Source of the DNA: JAAETI01 sp965368515
GTDB taxonomy: Bacteria; Actinomycetota; Acidimicrobiia; Spongiisociales; UBA5794
Assembly: GCA_965368515.1 (NCBI GenBank)
Contig: CBDUNF010000161.1
Coordinates: forward strand, 1-8,229
Reading direction: 5' to 3'
Length of the DNA stretch: 8,229 bases
Part shown: positions 1-5,718 of the stretch, one piece after another
Layout: the number at the start of each line of letters is the position of its first letter
How positions within the stretch are numbered: the first letter of the stretch is position 1
Notes under the pieces: model-generated
What the model saw: only the letters and a program-made list of their open reading frames with translations
Databases searched by the model: none
Told to the model about the DNA's origin: nothing
Translations under genes and position numbers: made by a program

Positions 1-12
1 CCGACCCCACTT

Positions 13-18
13 AGGAGG
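13..18 (+). promoter_or_regulatory. Ribosome binding site of asnA
   Basis: AGGAGG, a full match to the anti-Shine-Dalgarno sequence, ends 7 bases before the ATG at 26. It decides the start in favour of ATG 26 over the in-frame TTG at 20, which lies only one base past the motif. Confidence 0.85.
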
Positions 19-25
19 GTTGCTG

Positions 26-1156
26 ATGAGCGACAAGACCGCCGACCTAGCCGGACCGGGGATAGGAAACTATCCCGATCTCGACAAGATTCTTCCCGAC
101 GACTACGAGTCCCTGCTCACGCCGCGCGAGACGATGGATGCCCTCTTTGCGGCCAAGGGCTACATCGAGGAGAACCTCTGTAAGGAGTTGAACCTGATGA
201 TGGTTCAGGTCCCGCTGATCGTCGACTCATTGAGTGGAGTCAACGACATGCTCGATCGTGACGGTTCTCGGAGTCCGGTTGGCTTCCATATCTCCAACGA
301 CCACGACCTGCATCCGATCGATGCGCAGGTCGTTCAGGCAGCAACCAAGTGGAAGAGGGTGGCTCTGGCCCAGTTCGATTGTCAGCCCGGAGAAGGCATC
401 TGCACCGACATGAAGGCAATCCGCAAGGACTACTTCCTCGACCACGACCACTCTGCCTACGTCGATCAATGGGACTGGGAGCGGGTAGTCGTACCAGAGG
501 AACGGAATCTCGAGTTCCTCACGGGGATCGTCAAGAAGATCTGGGCGGTGCTGGTTGGCGCCGAGCGCCACGTCCAAGAGATCTACCCGCAGCTCAACAC
601 ACCGAAGTATCCGAACTTGCCTGAAGAACTCACGTTCCTTCATGCGGAGGAGATCCTCGACATGTATCCGGATCTACCGCGCAAGGAGCGGGAGACCCGG
701 ATTGTCCAGGAGTATCCGGCGATCTTCATTTACGGCATCGGCTGGCCGCTTGCCGACGGCTATCCCCATGAAATGAGGGCAGCCGACTACGACGATTGGA
801 CAACGGACACGTCGGCCTCAACCGGCAAGGACACCCACGGCCTCAACGGCGACATCCTGGTTTGGAATCCGGTTACCCGCCGGCGCCACGAGCTGACCTC
901 GATGGGGATTCGTGTAACGAAGGAGGCTCTGGTTCAGCAGCTGGAGATGAGCGGACAGTTGGACTTCCTCGAGCTGCCGTATCACCAGGCAATAATGAAC
1001 GACGAGATCCCCCTTTCGATCGGTGGCGGAATCGGCCAATCTCGCACGTACATGATGCTGCTCAAGAAAGCTCACCTCGGCGAAGTGTCGGTAACCGTGT
1101 GGCCGAAGATCCTCAAGGAAATGGGTGCGGCCAAGGGAATCCACGTCCTCGAATAG
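26..1156 (+). CDS. asnA: Aspartate--ammonia ligase (asparagine synthetase A)
   Basis: Cytoplasmic enzyme that makes asparagine from aspartate, ammonia and ATP through an aspartyl-AMP intermediate; it has a class II aminoacyl-tRNA synthetase-like fold. The 376-residue product carries the family motifs in order: KWKR (108-111), GEG (122-124), YVDQWDWE (145-152), DYDDW (254-258), GLNGDILVWNPV (272-283), SMGIRV (292-297) and GGGIGQSR (333-340). Aligned from memory to the 330-residue E. coli enzyme, the active-site residues D46, R100, Q116, D118, R214, D219, D235 and R255 correspond to D74, R133, Q148, D150, R251, D256, D276 and R296, so it should be active. One nearby conserved Asp is Glu249. The N-terminus is about 28 residues longer than in E. 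coli, and the sequence resembles the Firmicutes-type AsnA more. ATG 26 is chosen for its AGGAGG site. It is probably transcribed alone or with genes left of the window; the next gene looks functionally unrelated. Confidence 0.97.
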   Translation: MSDKTADLAGPGIGNYPDLDKILPDDYESLLTPRETMDALFAAKGYIEENLCKELNLMMVQVPLIVDSLSGVNDMLDRDGSRSPVGFHISNDHDLHPIDAQVVQAATKWKRVALAQFDCQPGEGICTDMKAIRKDYFLDHDHSAYVDQWDWERVVVPEERNLEFLTGIVKKIWAVLVGAERHVQEIYPQLNTPKYPNLPEELTFLHAEEILDMYPDLPRKERETRIVQEYPAIFIYGIGWPLADGYPHEMRAADYDDWTTDTSASTGKDTHGLNGDILVWNPVTRRRHELTSMGIRVTKEALVQQLEMSGQLDFLELPYHQAIMNDEIPLSIGGGIGQSRTYMMLLKKAHLGEVSVTVWPKILKEMGAAKGIHVLE

Positions 1157-1220
1157 GAACCACTCCGCCCAGACTGGCTGTGCGCTGGTACCGTCGAGTC
1201 ATTGCTTCAGAGAGGGACGT

Positions 1221-2882
1221 ATGAAGAAGCTGGGCTTGCTTGTGGTGACGATGGCGCTGGTGATCGGTGTGGGGGCGCCCTCGGCAAGAGCAGCGCTACC
1301 CGATCCCTCGTTTGGAACCGCAGGCACAGCTGCCTTCGCTATCGCCGGGGACGTGGCGGTTGCCGACACTGCGCTGCTGCCGGACGGTCGGCTGGTCGCC
1401 GTCGGGTACACGTCCGGGCTGAACCCGTGGGGCGCCATCGTCGCCGCCGACGGTTCAACCCTCACCGACCTCACCGGGTTTGCCTCGCCGTTGACGCGAC
1501 TCCGGGCGGTCGCCACGGGGAATAACAGGATCTACGCCGTCGGCGACATCGAGATCGGGCTCGGGCTGTCGACCTTGGTTGCAGTGTTTGATGCGTCGGG
1601 CAGTTTCGTCGAATCTCACGTGTTTGTGCTCCACGAGGTCACAGTGCCCACCAGCGCTGCCGTCGACTCTGCCGGAAGGCTATTTGTCGCGGGGACCGGC
1701 CGCGGCGACGACGACGGCGGCGAGCACGCCTGGGTTGTCAGGCTCGACTCATCCGGCGTGATTGATGCCGGATTCCCGACTTTGTATCTCGAGCCGCCTG
1801 ACCCCTACACCGATCCGATCGCCTACGTTGGTTCGTCTGACGGGCAGGCCGTTGCCGTTGTTACCGGTGCAGATGATCCGGCGTCTGGCTCGTCGATCGG
1901 ATTCCATCGTGTGACCGAGACCGGTTCGGTGTTCATGGCCGATTTCTCGTCGGCCCGTCCGATCGCCGCTGCCGACATCGACTCTTCGACAGGCAAGACT
2001 GTTTTCGGATCACTGACTCCGGGCGCATCCCTGACTGACGTCAATTACCTCGTCCACACAATCGACGTCACCGGCGTGCCGGTGATTACCGCTTCGGGTA
2101 GCTGGATAGACGTGGCGGGGACTATCGAGGTCGGTCGAGCCCGGAGTGGGGAGTTGTTGGGAGCAGGCGAGGGCGACGTGAACACGTTCGTCGAGTTGGT
2201 GCAGACGGTGACTGCCTTTGGCGGCCGTTCCGACTCGGAATTAGTCGATGTCGCGACCAGCCCGCTCGACGGCGGTGTGTTCGTTACTTCGGTCGATGTT
2301 CCCAGCGGTGATCTTGCTATCACCAAATACGCTGGCGACGATTCCGGCCGTTTCGTCGACGATGACGGATCGGTTCACGAGTCCGATATCGAAAGGCTCG
2401 ATGAGTTGGGCATCACCCGGGGCTGCAATCCACCTATCAACGACAGTTTCTGTCCTGCGCAGAACGTCAGCCGGGATCAGATGGCGGCGTTCTTGAACCG
2501 GGCGCTTGGTCTCCCGGCAGCGTCTATGGATTTCTTTGTGGATGATGCGGGTTCGGTGTTTGAGGCAGATATCAATGCGATTGCTGAAGCGGGGATCACG
2601 CTCGGCTGTAATCCACCTACGAATGATCGGTACTGCCCGACTTCCAATGTCACCAGAGGTCAGATGGCGGCGTTCCTGAAGCGTGCCTTTGGTCTTCCGG
2701 CGGCCGCTATGGATTTCTTTGTGGATGATGCGGGTTCGGTGTTTGAGGCAGATATCAATGCGATTGCTGAAGCGGGGATCACGCTCGGCTGTAATCCACC
2801 TACGAACGATCGGTACTGCCCGACTTCCAATGTCACCAGGGCGCAAATGGCTTCATTCATCGTGCGTGCGGTCGATCCGTAA
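1221..2882 (+). CDS. Exported delta-60-like protein with three C-terminal SLH repeats
   Basis: Predicted secreted, cell-surface protein of 553 residues; substrate or partner unknown. Residues 1-24 form a Sec signal peptide (MKK, hydrophobic core, AxA-type site SARA|AL), which fixes the ATG at 1221. GAGGGA lies 3 bases upstream, a rather short spacing. The mature N-terminus (LPDPSFG..., then LLPDGRLVAVG) looks like a delta-60 repeat, and residues 25-375 consist of further degenerate beta-rich units (for example AWVVRLDSSGVID), so a beta-propeller-like domain is possible. Three S-layer homology repeats of 61-residue period start at residues 378, 439 and 500, the last being 54 residues long. Each has FVDD..., GIT.GCNPP, a second Cys nine residues after the first, and R.QMA.F. 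SLH repeats normally tether proteins to cell-wall polymers. No LPXTG motif or C-terminal membrane helix is visible. SLH repeats 2 and 3 are almost identical and use more T-ending codons than repeat 1. The gene converges on the aminotransferase gene with 13 bases between stops; I see no good terminator there. Confidence 0.88.
   Translation: MKKLGLLVVTMALVIGVGAPSARAALPDPSFGTAGTAAFAIAGDVAVADTALLPDGRLVAVGYTSGLNPWGAIVAADGSTLTDLTGFASPLTRLRAVATGNNRIYAVGDIEIGLGLSTLVAVFDASGSFVESHVFVLHEVTVPTSAAVDSAGRLFVAGTGRGDDDGGEHAWVVRLDSSGVIDAGFPTLYLEPPDPYTDPIAYVGSSDGQAVAVVTGADDPASGSSIGFHRVTETGSVFMADFSSARPIAAADIDSSTGKTVFGSLTPGASLTDVNYLVHTIDVTGVPVITASGSWIDVAGTIEVGRARSGELLGAGEGDVNTFVELVQTVTAFGGRSDSELVDVATSPLDGGVFVTSVDVPSGDLAITKYAGDDSGRFVDDDGSVHESDIERLDELGITRGCNPPINDSFCPAQNVSRDQMAAFLNRALGLPAASMDFFVDDAGSVFEADINAIAEAGITLGCNPPTNDRYCPTSNVTRGQMAAFLKRAFGLPAAAMDFFVDDAGSVFEADINAIAEAGITLGCNPPTNDRYCPTSNVTRAQMASFIVRAVDP
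2524..2656 (+). repeat. Direct repeat, copy 1 (SLH-encoding)
   Basis: This 133-base segment recurs 183 bases downstream at 2707-2839 with a single difference, T at 2624 versus C at 2807. The change is synonymous (AAT/AAC, Asn). It covers most of SLH repeat 2. Identity stops abruptly after CACCAG, where the copies continue AGGT and GGCG. Confidence 0.95.
2707..2839 (+). repeat. Direct repeat, copy 2 (SLH-encoding)
   Basis: Second copy of the 133-base segment at 2524-2656, covering most of SLH repeat 3. The offset is 183 bases, exactly 61 codons, so loss or gain of one unit would keep the frame. The upstream SLH repeat 1 (from 2352) has the same protein period but clearly diverged DNA. Confidence 0.95.
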
Positions 2883-2895
2883 GCAATCGGAGTCG

Positions 2896-3933
2896 TCAGC
2901 CTGACAGCGCGGCGGCTAACCGGTCGACGTCGGCCATCGTGTTGTACAGATGAAATCCGGCGCGCAGCCGGCCAGCCCGATATGCGGTGCTCAGGCCCGA
3001 AAGGCGGGATTCATCGAATCCAGGTTCCACGGCCACGGCAACAATGGCTGAGTTGCTTGGCGGCAACCCGATTCTCTGTAGTAACGAGTTCGCCAGACCA
3101 ACGTTGTGGCGATGGATTGCATCGACACCGATATCTACGAGAAGCTCCAGTGCCCGCGCGGTGCCTACCCAGGCCAGCCATCCAGGAGACAGGTCGAGTC
3201 GGCGAGCATCGGCAGCCAGCCGCAGCGGGGTTCCGTAGATGCTCTCCCAGGGCTCTTCGCCTGCATACCAGCCGGCGTAAAGCGGGCGAATCCGCTCGAG
3301 CAACTGAGGCCGAACGGTTAGGAATGCCGTTCCTCGTGGACTGAGGAGCCACTTGTATGCACCGGCAACCACGAAATCGAATTGAGCTGCGTCGAGCGGG
3401 AGCCACCCGACAGCCTGGGTAGCGTCGACAAGTGTTAGGGCGCCACAGTCAGCAGCGATGGTCGTGATCGCGTCCAGATCAGCGACACGGCCATCGGCCG
3501 ACTGCACTGCGCTGAACGCAACCATGTCGGTGTCAGGTCCAATTGACTCCGCCAGCATCTCCAGCGGAACGACCTCGAGTTGGAGGTTGAGATCATCGCG
3601 AGCGAGCAACGGGAAGAGCACCGAAGTGAACTCGCCTTCTGGCACCGTTACTCGTGCCCCGGGCGGCAGCGCAGTGGCTACCAAGCCGACGAGAGCCGAT
3701 ACCTGACTACCAATCGCGACCTGGTCCTCGGGGACCGCAACGAGCTCTGCAAATAGCCGACGTGCTTGCGCAACCGGTCTGTCGTAGTCGGGAGCGTGTG
3801 CTTGCCCGCTTTGCCACTCATCGAGGGCGTCGTGCAGTGCCCCCACCGCTTGCGTCGGCGGAAGGCCGATGCTGGCGCTGTTGAGGTACCCGGCTGCCCC
3901 GGGGAACTGGGTCTGAGCGATCGCAATGTCCAT
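2896..3933 (-). CDS. Class V aminotransferase-like PLP-dependent enzyme
   Basis: Predicted cytoplasmic PLP enzyme of the aminotransferase class V (NifS/isopenicillin-N-epimerase-like) fold; substrate unknown. The 345-residue product begins MDIAIAQ, followed by YLNSASIGLPP (16-26), the usual N-terminal family signature. LVDATQAVGW (168-177) supplies the cofactor-contacting Asp170 and Gln173, and AGAYKWLLSPRG (190-201) holds the Schiff-base Lys194. RAGFHLYNT (324-332) near the C-terminus resembles the family's R.S.H.YNT motif, whose Arg normally binds the substrate carboxylate. The lysine context is AYKW rather than the SxHK of cysteine desulfurases, and I see no desulfurase catalytic-Cys loop, so cysteine desulfurase is unlikely. 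At 345 residues it is short for the fold (usually about 370-400). ATG 3933 is chosen because the family's start-like sequence follows it; a longer reading would overlap the RDD gene. It starts 5 bases after the RDD stop with no clear Shine-Dalgarno site, so it is probably translated by coupling to the RDD gene. Confidence 0.88.
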   Translation of the reverse strand: MDIAIAQTQFPGAAGYLNSASIGLPPTQAVGALHDALDEWQSGQAHAPDYDRPVAQARRLFAELVAVPEDQVAIGSQVSALVGLVATALPPGARVTVPEGEFTSVLFPLLARDDLNLQLEVVPLEMLAESIGPDTDMVAFSAVQSADGRVADLDAITTIAADCGALTLVDATQAVGWLPLDAAQFDFVVAGAYKWLLSPRGTAFLTVRPQLLERIRPLYAGWYAGEEPWESIYGTPLRLAADARRLDLSPGWLAWVGTARALELLVDIGVDAIHRHNVGLANSLLQRIGLPPSNSAIVAVAVEPGFDESRLSGLSTAYRAGRLRAGFHLYNTMADVDRLAAALSG

Positions 3934-3938
3934 GGCAC

Positions 3939-4655
3939 TTACCCACGGTCTTCTTTGAGGTCGAGCACTGTTTCGATTGTCTGCTCTGAATTCATCATCT
4001 GCGGTGGTCGGCTCACCTTCGCCTCGATTCCCTTGGCGATCTCGAATCCGATCTTGCGACGAGCTTCGGGTTTGAGAGTCTCGCGGCGGGCCATGAACTG
4101 TCTCATTATTGCAACGTCCTCGTCGGTAACGGCGCTCACATCCCAACCCTGAGGAAGGTCCGCAAATGATGGCAACGGCGCCAGAAACGGATCGGCCTTT
4201 GGTTCGATGACAATGATCGTTCCGGCGGCGAGATCTCCAAGGCGCTGATTCTGAGTAGTTGAGAACACCGAGATGATTCCGATCAGATAGAGCGCCGGCA
4301 GGAAGTCGACAATCCTGATGAGGTTGCGAATCAGCGATCCGGTAGCCCTGACCGGAGCCCCATCGGTAGTCACAACCCGCAGCCGCAAGAGCCGCTTGCC
4401 AGGAGATTGGCGCCGACCTCTGGTCTCAAACACCAGGTGGTATCCGAGGAACAGCACGATCGGCATCGCGGTCAGCGCGATCCGGACCGGCAACGGTGGA
4501 AACGCGTTCCGGAACGGGAGGTATACCACTATCGCCAGGGCGACGATAATGATCGTGTCGATGATTGCAGCAGCGGAACGGGATCCGAGACCGGCCAGCG
4601 TCATTTCGAGATTGAAGCCCTCCGGGGTTCTTATCTCGATGCGGTCGGTATCCAT
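3939..4655 (-). CDS. RDD-family membrane protein with C-terminal cytosolic tail
   Basis: Predicted inner-membrane protein of 238 residues; the RDD family has no generally established function, although some members have been linked to transport. Hydrophobic segments lie at about 29-46, 57-75 and 115-130. Family hallmarks are the Arg/Asp of GSRSAAAIID (24-33), SPGKRLLRLRVVT (84-96), RNLIRIVDFLP (110-120) and QNQRLGDLAAGTIIVI (135-150). The last 85 or so residues are charged and non-membrane, with a helical stretch (EDVAIMRQFMARRETLKPEARRK split around 179-201). From memory, RDD proteins encoded beside moxR in other actinobacteria carry a similar tail. ATG 4655 is chosen because it gives the typical short polar lead (MDTDRIEIRTPEGF); an upstream in-frame TTG at 4712 would run into the divergent gene. 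No Shine-Dalgarno site precedes it. It faces the SpoIIM gene with 9 bases between starts and is followed closely by the aminotransferase gene. Confidence 0.9.
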   Translation of the reverse strand: MDTDRIEIRTPEGFNLEMTLAGLGSRSAAAIIDTIIIVALAIVVYLPFRNAFPPLPVRIALTAMPIVLFLGYHLVFETRGRRQSPGKRLLRLRVVTTDGAPVRATGSLIRNLIRIVDFLPALYLIGIISVFSTTQNQRLGDLAAGTIIVIEPKADPFLAPLPSFADLPQGWDVSAVTDEDVAIMRQFMARRETLKPEARRKIGFEIAKGIEAKVSRPPQMMNSEQTIETVLDLKEDRG

Positions 4656-4660
4656 GAGGT
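4656..4660 (+). promoter_or_regulatory. Probable ribosome binding site of the SpoIIM gene
   Basis: GAGGT lies 4 bases before the GTG at 4665 and fills most of the 9-base gap between two divergent starts. No other in-frame start codon lies close by, and the N-terminus following GTG 4665 fits the family, so this site supports that start. Confidence 0.55.
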
Positions 4661-4664
4661 AGGC

Positions 4665-5693
4665 GTGAAGATAGGGACATTTTCGAGCGAACGCCAGACA
4701 GACTGGGACCAACTCGAGTCACTGATCGGCCGGGCCAAGGGACGCCCGGAACGGCTGCCCGCGCCCGACATCCTGTCTCTGGGCCGCCTGTATCGGAGTG
4801 CGATCGCCGATCTCTCCCGGCTCCGCGCTACACACCCATCGCACCCCACCACTCACAGCGTCGCCAGCCTGGTTGCCCGCGCCCGACCGCTCGTGTATCG
4901 GTCGGAGTCACGTCGTCCCCATCCCGTCCGGTTCCTAACGACGGACTTCTGGCAGATCTCGACCGAGCGCCCCGCCTTCCTGTGGCTCGCCGCCGCCTTT
5001 CTACTGGGATCAGCAGTTCTGGGATGGATCTGGGCCGTCGTCGACTCGTCGGCGGCGATCGGGATGGTTCCTGCAGAATTCGCCAACGCTCTCGACCCGG
5101 CTGGGGGGACTGATATGGGTGCGGATCTCGGCACCCAGGCCGAGTTCTCGGCGTTTCTGATCACTCACAACGTGACGGTTGCGATCCTGGCGTTTGCGGT
5201 CGGCATGTTCTTCGGTATTGGCACAGTGGCGGTCCTGGTGCAAAACGGAATCCTGCTCGGGGTGATTGGTGGGTTCCTGGTCTCGGGCGGCGACGGCGGT
5301 TTCTTCGTTGAGCTGGTTGCCGCTCACGGCGTGCTCGAGCTTTCGTGCATTGTTGTTTCGGCGGCGGCCGGTCTCCGCCTTGGGTGGGCGCTAGTGAACC
5401 CCGGGCGCAGGACGCGGCGGCAGGCGCTAGTTGCTGAGGCGCGGCCGGCAGTGCTGATGACTCTTGGGGTTGTTCCCTGGCTCGCTATTGCCGGGATCAT
5501 CGAGGCCTTTGTCAGCAGGCGCGGCTTGGCCGCACTACCGATGTCGATCGTCGGCGCAATAGTCGGAGGCCTGTTCTGGTTCCTCATGTGGCACCGTGGC
5601 CGCTTGCCCGAAGGCGAGGCGACGGCCGATCTGCCGCGTCCACTGACGGGAGTTCTTCAATCTGCCCCGGAGGGCAGGCGAACTCCAATCTGA
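4665..5693 (+). CDS. Stage II sporulation protein M (SpoIIM) family membrane protein
   Basis: Integral membrane protein of 342 residues, of the family named after the Bacillus SpoIIM engulfment protein but widespread in non-sporulating actinobacteria beside moxR genes, where its role is unknown. A cytoplasmic N-terminal part (1-100) has the family's opening pattern (F..ER..DW..LESL) and a Leu/Arg-rich helical section. Membrane segments lie at about 103-127, 168-192, 195-206, 212-240, 260-282 and 289-308. Family motifs are ITHNVTVAILAF (166-177), a conserved HGVLEL (221-226) in the middle of a membrane segment, and IIEAFVS (278-284). The GTG start at 4665 has GAGGT upstream. The gene is alone on the + strand: divergent from RDD, convergent with DUF58. 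The same arrangement occurs, from memory, for M. tuberculosis Rv3694c. Sporulation should not be inferred from the family name. Confidence 0.9.
   Translation: MKIGTFSSERQTDWDQLESLIGRAKGRPERLPAPDILSLGRLYRSAIADLSRLRATHPSHPTTHSVASLVARARPLVYRSESRRPHPVRFLTTDFWQISTERPAFLWLAAAFLLGSAVLGWIWAVVDSSAAIGMVPAEFANALDPAGGTDMGADLGTQAEFSAFLITHNVTVAILAFAVGMFFGIGTVAVLVQNGILLGVIGGFLVSGGDGGFFVELVAAHGVLELSCIVVSAAAGLRLGWALVNPGRRTRRQALVAEARPAVLMTLGVVPWLAIAGIIEAFVSRRGLAALPMSIVGAIVGGLFWFLMWHRGRLPEGEATADLPRPLTGVLQSAPEGRRTPI
5662..5677 (+). other. Small inverted repeat near the end of the SpoIIM gene
   Basis: CTGCCC (5662-5667) and GGGCAG (5672-5677) form a perfect 6-pair stem around CGGA. It lies within the last codons of the SpoIIM gene, 12 bases before the larger hairpin, and might add to termination. 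It could also be chance in GC-rich coding DNA. Confidence 0.35.
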
Positions 5694-5718
5694 TTGTTCC
5701 CGCAAGGGAAGAATCAGA
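5689..5718. terminator. Shared bidirectional terminator-like hairpin
   Basis: Thirteen-position stem with 12 pairs and one G-G mismatch (5696/5711): left arm 5689-5701, loop GCAA 5702-5705, right arm 5706-5718. GCAA is a GNRA tetraloop in the + transcript, which stabilises RNA hairpins; the - transcript has UUGC. The + gene's stop TGA (5691-5693) pairs with the - gene's stop TGA (TCA at 5714-5716). No T-run follows on either strand, so it is not a classic intrinsic terminator. The position between convergent genes makes a two-way terminator or 3'-end stabiliser the best reading. Confidence 0.7.

Noticed and set aside
227..643. Open 138-codon frame antisense to asnA
   Set aside because: asnA is unmistakable on the other strand and long shadow frames are expected at this GC content.
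1157..1220. Promoter or terminator between asnA and the SLH gene
   Set aside because: I found no convincing -35/-10 pair and no stem longer than 3 pairs in the 64 bases.
2068..2085. Perfect 8-base inverted repeat TCACCGGC-GT-GCCGGTGA
   Set aside because: It lies deep inside the SLH protein gene and encodes an ordinary VTGVPV stretch; with no flanking symmetry or regulatory context it is probably chance.
2241..2846. Open 201-codon frame on the minus strand opposite the SLH repeats, with an internal repeated protein pattern
   Set aside because: It is the mirror of the 183-base DNA repeat; the plus strand has a signal peptide and a recognisable SLH family, and the antisense product resembles nothing known.
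2895..2905. GTCAG-C-CTGAC symmetry at the end of the aminotransferase gene as a possible terminator
   Set aside because: A real hairpin would have only 4 pairs around a 3-base loop and no T-run; too weak to call.
3934..4146. Longer N-terminus for the aminotransferase, starting near 4146
   Set aside because: It would overlap the RDD gene by about 200 bases with a low-complexity Arg-rich lead; the family-like sequence begins at ATG 3933.
4407..4664. Longer N-terminus for the SpoIIM protein
   Set aside because: This stretch is antisense to the RDD coding region and shows no family similarity; GTG 4665 with GAGGT upstream fits.
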